A stretch of DNA of 64,000 nucleotides from Acidobacteriaceae bacterium (GCA_003138515.1 PLGG01000012.1:1-64000), one strand, 5' to 3'. Numbered from the stretch's first letter, positions 45,126 to 55,144 are shown. Notes: generated by a model not told the origin, from the sequence alone. Program-made: numbers and translations.

Positions 45126-46286
45126 TCAGAACTCGTGCTCGCCCAGCGCAAGACGCAATTGATTTGAGTCGCTCCAGGCCAGGCGCAGCCCGCCGGCTAC
45201 CAGCCCCTGACCCATGAGCTGGACCAGTGCAAGCCCTGCGCTGATCAGGCGCGGCGCCGACCCATTTGGCCAAAGCTCGCTCAGCGGCCTCACAATGCCA
45301 GTCGCGTCGGGATGAAAGACGCGGTCATCCCATGAACGCGAGCCCTGCGGAAACTCTGGATAGTGACGGATCGCATCGATGGTCGATTGCAGAATCCGGT
45401 GCTTCCACGGCTCGGCGTATTGCGGAAGAAAGAGCACGTTGCTTCTCCGCTCTCGCCGCACCTCGTGCACGAACTCGGTAAAGCTGGTGGCATTGGTCAA
45501 GTTTACGTTGGCGTTTGGCTCCACGCCGTGACGGTCACCGCCAGAGATGAGCAGCATATTCCACTTCTCGGCCAGGCGCCTCACCGCCCGATTCTCATCC
45601 CAGTTACGCAGGCCGTTCACCTCCAGGGCGTGGAGAAATGCGCCATTCTTCTGCAGGAATTCGTTTACCAGGAATTGATGCTTCTCCTTGCCAATCAGAT
45701 ACAGGTCCCACAAGGGATGGTTGAAGATGACCAGCACGTTCGCTTCGCGATGAAGAGCAGCCAGAATCTCTGTCAGGCGCGCATCGCTCGGATGGGCGGT
45801 GAACTCCTCCAGAGTCGCCATCCACTCCGCCGCGCGAGCGCTGGGCAGGTTGTGAACGCCAAGGTGGAACGCCTGCGCGCCGCCATAGGGCGCGCTCCAC
45901 TCCAGCGACACCGGAATTTGCCGCGCGCTGGGCACCGTGCGCAGAAGCATCGGCGCCTTGATCGTGTCATGGTCGGTAATCGAGACCATTGGCGCCAAGC
46001 CGAGCTTTTCGATCTGCCTCATCTCCAGATCGAACGCCAGCTTTGGCGTCATGGGCGGCGTCCAGTAGCTGGCTGCATAGTCGATGTGGACGCCGTGTAT
46101 CTGCTCGGCGCGCCGCTCCAATCGCGACAGCAGCGGACGCATCACCGGAAACTGATTGCCAAAGTTGGCCAGGAAATCCAGGGTCTCGCGCGATTGGTTG
46201 GTGTGGCTGTGCAACGAAACACCTGTCCGAAAGCCCTTGGGGGCATCCCTGTCGCGCCATAGATACGAGACCGATGAACTTGGCAT
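45126..46286 (-). CDS. PHP-like metal-dependent hydrolase
   Basis: A 386-residue soluble protein with PHP-domain metal motifs: SLHSHTNQS (HxH) near residue 27, SITDHDT near residue 100, VIFNHPLWD near residue 190 and GGDRHG near 260. PHP proteins hydrolyse phosphoesters in nucleotides or sugars. The length exceeds a minimal PHP domain and the C-terminal 100 residues are not recognised. GAGGAG precedes the ATG at 46286; the open upstream extension to 46334 has no support. The gene lies 5' to the glycosyltransferase gene on the same strand and may be co-transcribed with it. Confidence 0.75.
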   Translation of the reverse strand: MPSSSVSYLWRDRDAPKGFRTGVSLHSHTNQSRETLDFLANFGNQFPVMRPLLSRLERRAEQIHGVHIDYAASYWTPPMTPKLAFDLEMRQIEKLGLAPMVSITDHDTIKAPMLLRTVPSARQIPVSLEWSAPYGGAQAFHLGVHNLPSARAAEWMATLEEFTAHPSDARLTEILAALHREANVLVIFNHPLWDLYLIGKEKHQFLVNEFLQKNGAFLHALEVNGLRNWDENRAVRRLAEKWNMLLISGGDRHGVEPNANVNLTNATSFTEFVHEVRRERRSNVLFLPQYAEPWKHRILQSTIDAIRHYPEFPQGSRSWDDRVFHPDATGIVRPLSELWPNGSAPRLISAGLALVQLMGQGLVAGGLRLAWSDSNQLRLALGEHEF

Positions 46287-46611
46287 GTCCACTCCTCGGT
46301 TTTTCACATTTCCACAGCCAGTATCCGTCCCCACCGATGAATCCCCCGTTAAGAGCGCGCGAAATACCCTTCAATTTTGACTGCGACGGAATCAAACGAG
46401 TTACCAAAATACCGAAAATACGCAGCAAAACGCTTGCAAATCCCCAATAACTGAATTCTATGACCTCAGCGGCGGAGCCGCCTGCGATTCCCGTTCCTCG
46501 GCCTCTAAGGCACTTAAGATTCCAGATGGGTTAAGCCTTCGAAGGAATCGCGTGAATTCTCGGTGAAACGTACCACTGAAATGCATCGTCTTTTGCGATT
46601 CCGGAGCTGCG
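46287..46611. other. intergenic region between the LOG and PHP genes
   Basis: A 325-bp AT-richer spacer between two leftward genes. It must hold the PHP-gene promoter and the end of nothing else, since the LOG gene ends at 46612 from the other side. A small GGCGG-AG-CCGCC hairpin lies near 46469-46480. I see no reading frame or RNA gene. Confidence 0.4.
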
Positions 46612-47712
46612 CTACTTTCGGGTCTTGGCGAACTCAGGGCTCAAGAAATCGTCCATGTTCCATCCAGCCATCAGATCTTCGTCCAGCATCGGCTTCTTGT
46701 TCTCAGCGTGCCCTGCCGAGGCCGCTTCGGCGGCGAGGTAGTTCTCCGTCAGGCCCTGACGCAGCAACTCGAAGGCTTGTTCGGGTGAATCTGCAAACTG
46801 GAACAGATCGAGATCCTTCGGCGAGATCGCGCCCGTATCCACCAGCACCTCGAGATTGAATACCTTCTTCCAGTACTCCGGTCCGTAGATGACCACCGTG
46901 ATCTTTTTGGTCATCTTCTGGGTCTGGGCGAGAGTCAGAATCTCGAACATCTCGTCCAGCGTGCCGAAGCCTCCGGGAAAAACCACCAGGGCCTTCGCCA
47001 GGTAAGCGAACCAAAGCTTGCGCATGAAGAAGTAGTGGAATTCGAAGTTGAGCGACGGCGTGATGTAGGGGTTCGGTCTCTGTTCGAAGGGCAGCATAAT
47101 GTTCATGCCGATGGTCTTGCCCCCGGCCTCATGCGCGCCGCGATTGGCCGCCTCCATGATTCCCGGACCGCCGCCCGAAGTGACCACAAAGCGGTGCTTT
47201 CGCGAAGGGATGGTTTTGGCCCATTGTGTCAGCAGTTGAGCCAATCGCCGCGCATCTTCGTAGTAGCGGGCCATCTCCACTGCGGCGACTGCGCGCTTGC
47301 GCTGCAACTCCGTGGCATTTCCTGTCGCGATGTCCTTGGCCTTGGCGGGCTGCTCTTCGCTGGGAGCCGCTTGCGTGGAGCCAGTGTTATCCAAAAGCTC
47401 CAGCGCATGATCGGCCTCATCGCGCCCACGAAAGCGCGCGGAGCCGAAGAAGACCACCGTGTCCTGGATCTGCTCGCGGCGGAACCGTGCCAGCGGCTCG
47501 AGAAACTCCGACACAATCCGGATGAGACGCCCGTCGGCGCTGTTCAGGAATCCGGAGTTCTCATAGGCCAGCGGCGCACGCTTCAGCGGTGGCGGCGCTC
47601 CGTTTCCGGGAATCACGGCCCGGGGAGACGCTTCAGAAGCTGCGCTTTGGGGAACTCCACCAGAATTCTTCAGATTCTCCACTATACCGACTTTCTGATC
47701 CCTGTCTTTCAT
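46612..47712 (-). CDS. LOG family protein (TIGR00730-like)
   Basis: A 366-residue Rossmann-type protein of the LOG/lysine-decarboxylase-like family, known for cleaving nucleoside 5'-monophosphates to base and ribose phosphate. The family motifs are VVTSGGGPGIMEAANRGA and the nucleotide-binding VVFPGGFGTLDEMFEIL. It is longer than classic LOG proteins of about 200 residues: the N-terminal 75 residues are a variable extension and an insert separates the first strand (VVFFGSAR) from the core. It follows the 141-residue membrane protein gene on the same strand by 3 bp. Confidence 0.87.
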   Translation of the reverse strand: MKDRDQKVGIVENLKNSGGVPQSAASEASPRAVIPGNGAPPPLKRAPLAYENSGFLNSADGRLIRIVSEFLEPLARFRREQIQDTVVFFGSARFRGRDEADHALELLDNTGSTQAAPSEEQPAKAKDIATGNATELQRKRAVAAVEMARYYEDARRLAQLLTQWAKTIPSRKHRFVVTSGGGPGIMEAANRGAHEAGGKTIGMNIMLPFEQRPNPYITPSLNFEFHYFFMRKLWFAYLAKALVVFPGGFGTLDEMFEILTLAQTQKMTKKITVVIYGPEYWKKVFNLEVLVDTGAISPKDLDLFQFADSPEQAFELLRQGLTENYLAAEAASAGHAENKKPMLDEDLMAGWNMDDFLSPEFAKTRK

Positions 47713-47715
47713 ATC

Positions 47716-48141
47716 TCAACCGTCCCGGCGGCGAATGGCGTCTTGAAACGCAATCCATAAGTTCAAGAGACCGAGGCCGGAAACGATACCGCGCACTGCA
47801 CCAAGCCTGGCAAAGTCAGCCAGCGCCGTGGACTGCAGGAAGATCGGATTCTGGTCCCAGAAGTTGTGCGACCATGGCGCGTAGCAGATGGCCAATCCGA
47901 TGTACATGCGCAGCATGACGCGCAGGAACAATTCGACGCGCTCGAGCCACCGTGGAACCCGATGCTGCGGGTGCGCTGCGCCTTGGGTCTCGGGCGCCAA
48001 TGCCGGTGCAGGATCCGATGCCGCCGCGGCCAGTGGAGCCGGACTCACAGTGAGCGTAGATGAGGTCGATTCCGGCTGCTGCATTCGTATGCTTCTGTCC
48101 GTCGTCCCCGATGCCCTTTGATCGCAATCACCTGCACTCAT
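47716..48141 (-). CDS. small membrane protein of unknown function
   Basis: A 141-residue product. The first 60 residues are a low-complexity Ala/Pro/Ser-rich segment. Residues about 65-125 contain two hydrophobic segments (FLRVMLRMYIGLAICYAPW and FARLGAVRGIVSGLGLLNLWIAF) with a conserved-looking WSHNFWDQNPIFLQS loop between them. I cannot assign a family. It ends 3 bp before the start of the LOG gene, so the two are likely co-expressed. Confidence 0.65.
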   Translation of the reverse strand: MSAGDCDQRASGTTDRSIRMQQPESTSSTLTVSPAPLAAAASDPAPALAPETQGAAHPQHRVPRWLERVELFLRVMLRMYIGLAICYAPWSHNFWDQNPIFLQSTALADFARLGAVRGIVSGLGLLNLWIAFQDAIRRRDG

Positions 48142-48285
48142 CTCGATCGGTTGGCGTCGCGCGCGCCTGACAAGCCCGGCGTAGGGACACCGTATTGAAA
48201 CGGTAACACAGCGCAGCCCGCCACGCAGGCGCTTCCGCGCGTCGTTGCTCCATCGCGCCGCCGCGGATCACCGCAATCGGCGTTC

Positions 48286-48930
48286 TTAGAAGCGGTAGTA
48301 GATTCCCGCCATTGGCTCGTAAATCTGGGTATATTTGGTGGTCGAGGTATAGATGTCGGAGAGATTCGGCGCTTTGGTCATGTTGCCACGCACTTGAACG
48401 CGAAAACCGAAGTGCGGAACAAAGGTCCAATCCGCGCCGCCGCCATAGATAAAGTCCGGTCTCACGACAGTGTTCACTGAGTATGGGCTCGATCCGGGCA
48501 CGGTGATCATCAAGCCGATGCCGCCCAGCGCAAACGGCCTCAGGTTTCCGATCTTCTTCGAAAATACCCAGTTCACGCCGAATTGCGTCGCCTTGCCTGA
48601 AACCTTCAGCGGTTGGCAAGTGGGAGGCGTTCCGGTGGGTCCGGTCGGATAGCAGTTGTTTGAAAGAGTGGCATTGGGGTTGATATAAGACTCGTTCGCC
48701 GGATTAAAGGAAACCTCAAACTCGTATCCAATAATTGGATTCCTGATATGGCGCAACTCAAAAAGGCCGCCTTCGGAGTCTGTAGGCGTCTGCTTGGTGC
48801 CGGAGCCGCTGCTGCTGCTGGTAATCGTCCGGTAGCCGCTTAACGCCACGTCGGTCTGCGCTTGGGCCGATGCGCCACACAGTGCAGCTGCTACGACCAC
48901 CACGAACGCGCCTTGCATCCAAATCTTCAT
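48286..48930 (-). CDS. outer-membrane beta-barrel protein
   Basis: A 214-residue exported protein with a clear signal peptide (MKIWMQGAFVVVVAAALCGASAQAQ). The mature part has alternating hydrophobic strands, for example YEFEVSFNPA, FGVNWVFSKKI, LRPFALGGIGLMI, FIYGGGADWTFVPHFGFRVQVRG, and ends with a Phe after YEPMAGIYYRF, the terminal aromatic needed for barrel insertion. It fits the small OmpA-like/OMP_b-brl barrel families with eight strands. No operon partner is evident. Confidence 0.82.
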   Translation of the reverse strand: MKIWMQGAFVVVVAAALCGASAQAQTDVALSGYRTITSSSSGSGTKQTPTDSEGGLFELRHIRNPIIGYEFEVSFNPANESYINPNATLSNNCYPTGPTGTPPTCQPLKVSGKATQFGVNWVFSKKIGNLRPFALGGIGLMITVPGSSPYSVNTVVRPDFIYGGGADWTFVPHFGFRVQVRGNMTKAPNLSDIYTSTTKYTQIYEPMAGIYYRF

Positions 48931-49089
48931 CCGAATTTGAGCCTCCTGAGTTGATTGTCTCGTGTTGTACCGTTTACCGTGAACCCGCCCTCTGCTATCT
49001 TCAACGCATTTGGACGCTTAGACAAGTCGAATGGATAGTTCGCCACACCATGCTGCCCCTTACCACGTACGAAATCTGAGCCGGGTAGC

Positions 49090-50448
49090 TCACCCAACCG
49101 CGGGCAGGCCCGCAAGCGCCATGGCGATTTCCTCTGCCGGGTACTCGTAATTCTCCAGTTTACCTGCCTGATAGTCGATATAGGATTGCATGTCGAAGTG
49201 GCCGTGCCCGCTCAAATTGAAGAGAATCGTGCGAGGCTTGCCCTCGGCCTTCGCTTCAAGAGCCTGGCGAATGGCTTCGGCAATCGCGTGGTTTGCCTCG
49301 GGCGCGGGCACAATCCCTTCGGCCCGCGCAAACTGGATGCCCGCCGCGAACGCATCCAACTGCTGCACCGTGGTGGCCTCGGCCAGTCCGAGGTCGATCA
49401 CGTGCGAGACCAGTGGCGCCATTCCGTGATAGCGCAGCCCTCCCGCGTGGATCCCCGGAGGCATGAACGTACTGCCCAGCGTGTACATCTTCACCAGCGG
49501 CGTCAAATGTCCCGTATCGCCAAAGTCGTACGTGAATTTTCCTTTGGTCAGGCTGGGGCAGGCGGCAGGCTCCACGGCTACGATGCGCGCGCCGCACTTC
49601 CCCTTTAGCTTCTTTCCTAGGAAGGGCATCACGAGACCCGCAAAATTCGATCCGCCGCCCGTGCAGCCAATGATCACGTCGGGTTCGTCGCCGGCCATCG
49701 CAATTTGCTCAATCGCTTCCTGGCCGATCACAGTCTGGTGCAGCAGCACGTGATTCAAAACGCTGCCCAGCGCGTACTTGGTCTGCGGGTCTTTCGCGGC
49801 AACCTCCACCGCTTCAGAGATCGCAATGCCTAGCGAGCCATTCGAATGGGGATGCTCAGCGAGGATCGCTCGGCCTGACTCGGTCTCCGTGCTGGGACTG
49901 GCGACGACCGAGGCGCCGAAGGCTTCAATGAGTGCACGGCGATAGGGCTTCTGGTCGTAGCTCACGCGCACCATGAAGACTTTGCAGTTCAACCCGAGGA
50001 ATGCGCAGGCCATCGACAGCGCTGAACCCCACTGTCCGGCTCCCGTCTCAGTGGACAGATTCTGAACGCCCTCGCGCTTGTTGTAGTACGCCTGCGGTAC
50101 AGCGGTGTTCAGCTTGTGCGAGCCGGCTGGGCTCACGCCTTCGTACTTGTAGTAAATTCGTGCCGGCGTATCCAGCGCCTTTTCCAGCCGCCGCGCCCTC
50201 ATCAGCGGCGAAGGCCGCCATTGCGCATAAATCTGCCTCACTTCTCCGGGAATTTCAATCTCGCGCTCGCTGCTCACTTCCTGCAGGATCAGACCCATCG
50301 GAAACAGCGGGGCAAGATCGTCGGGGCCAATTGGCTTCAGTGTCCCCGGATGAAGCGGTGGCGCCAGCGGCTTGGGCAAATCGGGAAGGATGTTGTACCA
50401 GGATTGCGGAATGTGGCTTTGCGGCAGGTTGTACTGGATGGTCTCCAT
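49090..50448 (-). CDS. tryptophan synthase beta-like protein (TrpB2 type)
   Basis: A 452-residue PLP enzyme of the TrpB2 class, longer than the 400-residue TrpB1. The cofactor lysine is in [13 protein letters not shown], the phosphate-binding loop is [12 protein letters not shown] and the C-terminal block has [13 protein letters not shown]. TrpB2 makes tryptophan from indole and serine without tight coupling to TrpA and is thought to rescue free indole or serve as the main TrpB. No trp operon genes are adjacent. The ATG at 50448 was preferred to an open extension of 11 codons. Confidence 0.9.
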   Translation of the reverse strand: METIQYNLPQSHIPQSWYNILPDLPKPLAPPLHPGTLKPIGPDDLAPLFPMGLILQEVSSEREIEIPGEVRQIYAQWRPSPLMRARRLEKALDTPARIYYKYEGVSPAGSHKLNTAVPQAYYNKREGVQNLSTETGAGQWGSALSMACAFLGLNCKVFMVRVSYDQKPYRRALIEAFGASVVASPSTETESGRAILAEHPHSNGSLGIAISEAVEVAAKDPQTKYALGSVLNHVLLHQTVIGQEAIEQIAMAGDEPDVIIGCTGGGSNFAGLVMPFLGKKLKGKCGARIVAVEPAACPSLTKGKFTYDFGDTGHLTPLVKMYTLGSTFMPPGIHAGGLRYHGMAPLVSHVIDLGLAEATTVQQLDAFAAGIQFARAEGIVPAPEANHAIAEAIRQALEAKAEGKPRTILFNLSGHGHFDMQSYIDYQAGKLENYEYPAEEIAMALAGLPAVG

Positions 50449-50502
50449 GCGGAACATTCTACAAGGCGCGCTTGGAGGCAATCGTGCTCGATCTCACGGC
50501 TG

Positions 50503-51051
50503 TCAACGCTGGCTGAGCTCGCCCGCCGCCACTCTGCGGTTGAACTCGGCCGACTTGCTCCGCGGCACGCTGAGCGACTGCCAGTGGTCACAGGCAAAAT
50601 GTTTCGCCAGCAGCACAATCTGGCCCACGTGATGGGGATAGTGCGCCAGTTGGCGATTGATCGCCTGCATCACGCTGTGCGCTTCGCCACGAATGGTCAC
50701 TGTGAGCCCAAGATCGGCCTCGGTTAGTGGTTCGATAGCCGAGAAGACTCGGCTCCATCCGTCTTCCCACATCGCCATCAGGTCTTCGCGTGTCGCCGGC
50801 GGATCGATGAACTCGCTGTCGCGGTCGCGGTCAGGCTTCTCGCCATCCGTCGTCAGAAAGTCCGTCCATCGCGAGCGCATGTTGCCCGCCATATGTTTCA
50901 CAATGACGGCGATCGAGTTGGCCTCCTTGTCGATCGTGGCGAAGAGCTGCTCATCTGTCACCTGCTCAATGGCGCGCTCGGCCAGGCGCTTGTAATAGCG
51001 GAGGAGCGAAAGCACGTCTTCGATGTACGAGGTTGTGAATTCGAGCGCCAT
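50503..51051 (-). CDS. DinB-like (DUF1572) metal-binding protein
   Basis: A 182-residue four-helix-bundle protein. The metal-binding triad of the DinB/YfiT superfamily is suggested by His in IAVIVKHMAGNMRSRW and the HxxxH of AHYPHHVGQIV. Such proteins often act as thiol-S-transferases that use bacillithiol or mycothiol, or have unknown roles. The gene lies 40 bp from the isoaspartyl peptidase gene on the same strand. Confidence 0.82.
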   Translation of the reverse strand: MALEFTTSYIEDVLSLLRYYKRLAERAIEQVTDEQLFATIDKEANSIAVIVKHMAGNMRSRWTDFLTTDGEKPDRDRDSEFIDPPATREDLMAMWEDGWSRVFSAIEPLTEADLGLTVTIRGEAHSVMQAINRQLAHYPHHVGQIVLLAKHFACDHWQSLSVPRSKSAEFNRRVAAGELSQR

Positions 51052-51090
51052 GGGAAAAGTTTATTCGAAGACCGCGTGGCAACGCCCCGC

Positions 51091-52170
51091 TCACGGCTCA
51101 TCGTTGTAAATGTGCACCTCGAGCGGCCCGCCCTCCACCATCCGCGCGCGGAACATCCCCGGCGTATTGAAGCTCCACGCAAGGTGACCGTCGGGAGCAA
51201 TGGCGATCACGCCGCCGTCGCCGTGAATGGGCGCGAGTCGCTTGTGGATGACCTCGTCGGCGGCCTGTTGCAACGTGAAGCCCTTGTACTGGACCAGGGC
51301 ACAGATCTCGCGCGCGACGGTGTAACGAATAAAGTATTCGCCCACTCCGGTGCCCGACACCGCGCACGATTGATTCGACGCGTACGTTCCAGCGCCGATC
51401 AGCGGCGTGTCGCCCACGCGGCCCGGCATCTTGCCCTGCAAGCCGCCCGTTGAAGTTCCGGCGGCGATGCTGCCACTGCGGTCGAGCGCCACCACGCCAA
51501 CCGTGCCGTAGCGGTGCGTGTCCGCCGCTTCTTCCAGTTGCGTCACGGGTACGGCTCGCTCCGGCAGCGGCGCGCCTTCCGGACGCGGCGGAATCGGCTT
51601 GCCCTCCTTTTGCAGTTGCTTGATCAGGGACTGCCAGCGGCTCTCCGTGAAAAAGTAGGCTGCGCCTTCCTGCTCCATGCCGGCATCGAGCGAAAACGCA
51701 TCGGCGCCGGGGCCGACGAGTAGAACGTACGGCGTTTTCTCCACCACCGCCCGCGCCAGAGTAATCGGATAGCGCGTGCGGGTCACGTCGGCCACCGCTC
51801 CGGCGCGCAGAGTTGCGCCATCCATGATGGCCGCGTCGAGCTCCGTCTTTCCTGCCGCGGTAAAGACCGCTCCGCGCGCTGCGTTGAAGTGCGGATCGTC
51901 CTCCATCGCGCGAATGGCTGCCTCAACCGCATCGAGCGCCGAGCCTCCGTGATCGAGCACCGCGGCTCCGGCCTTCACTGCCTCACTCAACGCTTCGCGA
52001 TAGGCCTTATCGCGCTCCGGGCCCAATTCCGCGCGGTCAATGTCGCCCGCGCCGCCGTGCACGACGATGGCCCAGTGCCGGGCCTGGGTCTGCTGCGCCA
52101 TTGCCAATGCTCCCGTCAGGCCGGCCCACGCGCCAGCCATGCAGATGATCTTCCTGAGCTTCGCTTGCAC
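51091..52170 (-). CDS. isoaspartyl peptidase/L-asparaginase, exported
   Basis: A 359-residue N-terminal-nucleophile hydrolase of the plant-type asparaginase family, which removes isoaspartyl residues from peptides and can hydrolyse asparagine. The autoprocessing site is in HRYGTVGVVALD, where Thr becomes the new N-terminus of the beta subunit. Other marks are AIVVHGGAGD, GGSALDAVEAA and STGGLQGKMPGRVGDTPLIGAGTYA. Residues 1-25 are a signal peptide, so it acts in the periplasm. Confidence 0.9.
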   Translation of the reverse strand: MQAKLRKIICMAGAWAGLTGALAMAQQTQARHWAIVVHGGAGDIDRAELGPERDKAYREALSEAVKAGAAVLDHGGSALDAVEAAIRAMEDDPHFNAARGAVFTAAGKTELDAAIMDGATLRAGAVADVTRTRYPITLARAVVEKTPYVLLVGPGADAFSLDAGMEQEGAAYFFTESRWQSLIKQLQKEGKPIPPRPEGAPLPERAVPVTQLEEAADTHRYGTVGVVALDRSGSIAAGTSTGGLQGKMPGRVGDTPLIGAGTYASNQSCAVSGTGVGEYFIRYTVAREICALVQYKGFTLQQAADEVIHKRLAPIHGDGGVIAIAPDGHLAWSFNTPGMFRARMVEGGPLEVHIYNDEP

Positions 52171-52253
52171 GCGCCAATCCCCCGTCGCCTCTCATAGTAA
52201 GCCGTTCCGGCCAGCGGCCTCATCCGCTCTCCACCGAATTCGATGGAGCCCAA

Positions 52254-53126
52254 TCAGGAATGTTCAGCCGGCAGGTGCTTCATCCATTCCCTCGTTCCCG
52301 CGTAACGGCACGATTCGGACGCAACCTTCGTCGCCTCCGCCAGCGATTCGATGAATCCGCGCCCGGTGGACGCGAAAAAACAATAGGCGCCGTGAAAAAT
52401 GTCTCCGGAGCCCATCGTGTCGACTACTTCGACTTGCGGGACGCCGATGGTCCCGGAGGATTGGCCCGAGACGAACTGAACCGGATCCGCCCCGTTTGTA
52501 ATCGCGATGTTCGCCACTCCGCGATCTTTCAGGAATTGAATCACTTCGTCTCTCGACGCACAGCCGGGCGGCAGGAAATCGGCAGAACAGATGGCTGTGT
52601 GAACGCTTTTGATAAGCTCTTCCGTGCCCTCCTTCCAGCTTCCCCCATCGAGCACGACCGGCGTTCCCATGGTGTGCGCTGCTGAAGCCCACGCCTGGCA
52701 GGCCTGCGTGAAGTGGCCGTCGACCAGAACAGCGCGCGCCTCCCTGCAGAGACTTGCGTCCACCTTCGCTACTGGAAACGTCACGCGCGTCGCGTTGGCT
52801 GAAACCACGTTTCGATTGCCATGGCGGTCGACGGTGACCGACGACAAAACCGGAATTCCCTCAAACCCGGGGCTCAAATCGACAAGTTGAACCTTGTGCT
52901 TTTCCAGTTCCTCGTGGACCACTGCCGCCAGAGCGTTTCGCCCGACCGCCGTCGCCAGCGTCGCCTTGCCGCCCAGGTGCGCGAACGCAATCGCTGCATT
53001 CGTGGCTGGCCCGCCCACGAGGACCTCCTGGCTCCGCGCCTCGGTCTTCGTATTCGCCGCGGGAAACTCGTCAACGCCATAAACAATGTCAATCGTCGAC
53101 AGTCCGACAAAGATGCTGCTCGCCAT
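52254..53126 (-). CDS. PfkB family carbohydrate kinase
   Basis: A 290-residue ribokinase-fold kinase. The N-terminal substrate region has VGGPATNAAIAFAHLGG and the C-terminal anion-hole motif is VVDTMGSGDIFHGAYCF, with the catalytic Asp in GSGD. Members phosphorylate ribose, fructose, nucleosides or related sugars; which one is not predictable. The last 30 residues are ordinary for the family. It reads away from the aquaglyceroporin gene and shares with it a 228-bp divergent spacer. Confidence 0.87.
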   Translation of the reverse strand: MASSIFVGLSTIDIVYGVDEFPAANTKTEARSQEVLVGGPATNAAIAFAHLGGKATLATAVGRNALAAVVHEELEKHKVQLVDLSPGFEGIPVLSSVTVDRHGNRNVVSANATRVTFPVAKVDASLCREARAVLVDGHFTQACQAWASAAHTMGTPVVLDGGSWKEGTEELIKSVHTAICSADFLPPGCASRDEVIQFLKDRGVANIAITNGADPVQFVSGQSSGTIGVPQVEVVDTMGSGDIFHGAYCFFASTGRGFIESLAEATKVASESCRYAGTREWMKHLPAEHS

Positions 53127-53354
53127 AGCTCAGCTGCTCCACACAAACATCGCTAGACGTAATCTTAGATTCTTTGGTCGCGCATTTGGCTGGCCGGCCC
53201 ACTGCCTCGCGCATTCCGCTCTTGGCGATCGCACGTCCGGCGGTGGACAATGCTTGGGTTCCTCCAATTGCGTCCCGCGGTGTGCGTTGCTCTGTCCGAT
53301 GGAATCCCTCAGCCACGCGGGTCCCGGCGAGGAAGGCCCGAAAAGGGAGATTTA

Positions 53355-54083
53355 ATGCATTCAATCTGGTTTGGCGAGTTTATGGGCACAATGGTTTTGC
53401 TGCTGTTCGGCAACGGCGTCAATGCCGGTGTTCTGCTGCGCAAGTCCTACGCTGCAGACTCAGGCTGGATCGTGATCACCACCGGGTGGGCTCTGGGCGT
53501 GCTGTGCGGCGTGATGGTGGCGCAGGCCTTCGGCAGTCCGAACGCGAATCTGAATCCCGCCATCACCCTTGCCGGCGCTGTTGTCACTGGAGACTACGCG
53601 CAGCTCCCCGTCTACTGGTCCGCCCAACTCCTGGGCGCGATGGCCGGCGCAGCATTGGTGGCCCTCCACTATGCGCCGCACTGGCGTCTCACTCCCGATC
53701 CTGCCGCAAAGCTCGTTGTCTTCTGCACCAATGCCGCGGTGCGCAGTCCATTGGCGAATGTCTTCAGCGAGATGTTGGGCACTGCAGTGCTTGTCGTGAT
53801 TGCGGCGGCCATCTTTTCGCACGGCGTCGCGATGAACGGACCCGCGGCAGGATTGGGTCCATGGCTCGTCGGCAGTTTGGTGTGGGGCATCGGGCTTTCG
53901 CTCGGCGGCACCACCGGCTACGCCATCAACCCCGCGCGCGATCTGGGGCCGCGCATCATCCATGCGATTCTGCCCATCCCCGGCAAGGGCGGATCGAATT
54001 GGAGCTACGCGCCCATTCCCATCGTCGGCGACCTCGTCGGCGGGGTGCTTGCGGGCCTGCTGCTGCGCTTCGCGCATTTGTGA
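53355..54083 (+). CDS. aquaglyceroporin (MIP family)
   Basis: A 242-residue six-helix channel of the GlpF/aquaporin family. The two NPA boxes are SPNANLNPAITLAG and TTGYAINPARDLGPR; an Asp after the second NPAR is the mark of glycerol-conducting members. The first helix begins WFGEFMGTMVLLLFGNGVNAG. The frame is open from 53250, but GGGAG eight bases before the ATG at 53355 decides the start. No glycerol kinase gene is adjacent. Confidence 0.9.
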   Translation: MHSIWFGEFMGTMVLLLFGNGVNAGVLLRKSYAADSGWIVITTGWALGVLCGVMVAQAFGSPNANLNPAITLAGAVVTGDYAQLPVYWSAQLLGAMAGAALVALHYAPHWRLTPDPAAKLVVFCTNAAVRSPLANVFSEMLGTAVLVVIAAAIFSHGVAMNGPAAGLGPWLVGSLVWGIGLSLGGTTGYAINPARDLGPRIIHAILPIPGKGGSNWSYAPIPIVGDLVGGVLAGLLLRFAHL

Positions 54084-54173
54084 GTTTCCGCGCGTCTCCT
54101 TGTAGTTTGTCCCGGCTTTTCCACAACGGGCCCGAAATTGTCCGCGCTCGGCACTCCGTCTGAACCGGCGCAA

Positions 54174-54917
54174 TCACTCCAGGCACGACGCAACGACGGC
54201 CAGCGCAGCGATGGCCGCCGTCTCGGCGCGCACAATGCGCGGGCCGAGTGATGCTGCGCGCCAGCCGTTGGCGTCGAAGAGAGCTTCTTCCGCGGGAGCC
54301 CATCCGCCCTCCGGACCGATCGCAATCTCGAGAGTGGGCATTTCCTCTTTGGCCGCATCCATGGCTTCCACAACCGCGTAGCGCAGCGTGGTTGTGCGTT
54401 CCTGCTCGGCGAGCACGATGCGCGTCGCTGTGGACGCGGCCCGCAAGCGCGCTGCCAGGTCGACAGGCTCGTGAATCAGCGGCTCATCGGAGCGGCGAGC
54501 CTGTTGCGACGCTTCGCGCGCGATGCGCCGCCAGCGCTCCGCGCGCTTCTCTGCCGCCTGGGCAAGATGCTTCTCCGTTCTTCGCGCAATCACCGGCGCA
54601 ATCGCTGCAACACCGAGTTCGGTCGCCTTTTCGATGGCCCATTCCATCCGATCGAACTTGTAAACGGCCATCACCAAAGTAACGGGCAGTGCGGGGTCCG
54701 CCAGGAGTTCTCCGGCGAGATTGAAGCGAACTTCGCTCTCTTCTCCCGCCAGCGTGACTGCTGCAACCTCCGCATGGAACACGTGGCCGCCCGCCACAAC
54801 ATCCGCCTCCATGCCCGGTTGCGCGCGCAGCACGCGCACTAAATGTTCGGCTTGCGCGCCCACGATCGTGGCAGTTGCTTCATCCCAATGCTCGGCAATC
54901 CAGCGGCGGCGCGTCAT
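54174..54917 (-). CDS. rsmE: 16S rRNA m3U1498 methyltransferase
   Basis: A 247-residue SPOUT-class methyltransferase that modifies U1498 in the decoding region of 16S rRNA. The N-terminal PUA-like domain (RRRWIAEHWDEATATIVGAQAEHLVRVLR) is followed by the trefoil knot with ALEIAIGPEGGWAPAEEALF-type LEIAIGPEGGW and ASLGPRIVRAETAAIAAL. It is convergent with the aquaglyceroporin gene. No prmA gene, the frequent neighbour, is adjacent. Confidence 0.92.
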   Translation of the reverse strand: MTRRRWIAEHWDEATATIVGAQAEHLVRVLRAQPGMEADVVAGGHVFHAEVAAVTLAGEESEVRFNLAGELLADPALPVTLVMAVYKFDRMEWAIEKATELGVAAIAPVIARRTEKHLAQAAEKRAERWRRIAREASQQARRSDEPLIHEPVDLAARLRAASTATRIVLAEQERTTTLRYAVVEAMDAAKEEMPTLEIAIGPEGGWAPAEEALFDANGWRAASLGPRIVRAETAAIAALAVVASCLE

Positions 54918-55144
54918 CGTGCAGACCCTCTCTTCCTCTAAAGTGTACGGCGTTGCGCGTCTCCGCAGCGGACTCTTGAATTCCGTCGAACAGGTCCAAT
55001 CACCGCGTCCAGAGCAGGTTTCAGCGATTTCATCGTGCGGCGCTCGGCCTTTCGCGGTGCGCGGATTTTTTCTCCGCCAAAAACACTAAGGGGAACGCTT
55101 TTGAGCGTCCCCCTAGAGTGTTGCCTTTTGGTTTGTTCAGACCG
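54918..55144. other. spacer downstream of the mini-protein gene
   Basis: Contains the rho-independent-like terminator of the lysine-rich mini-protein (55082-55122) and the 5' region of rsmE. No other feature is seen. Confidence 0.4.
55082..55122 (-). terminator. terminator of the lysine-rich mini-protein gene
   Basis: Reading leftward, an imperfect 18-bp stem (AACACT/AGTGTT, AGGGG/CCCCT, ACGCT/AGCGT) with a four-base loop is followed by a run of five T residues. It lies 22 bp after the mini-protein stop codon, so it fits a rho-independent terminator for that gene. Confidence 0.65.

Noticed and set aside
48128..48619. 163-codon minus-strand frame overlapping the small barrel protein
   Set aside because: It shares most of its length with the outer-membrane protein gene in another frame and has no signal or motif.
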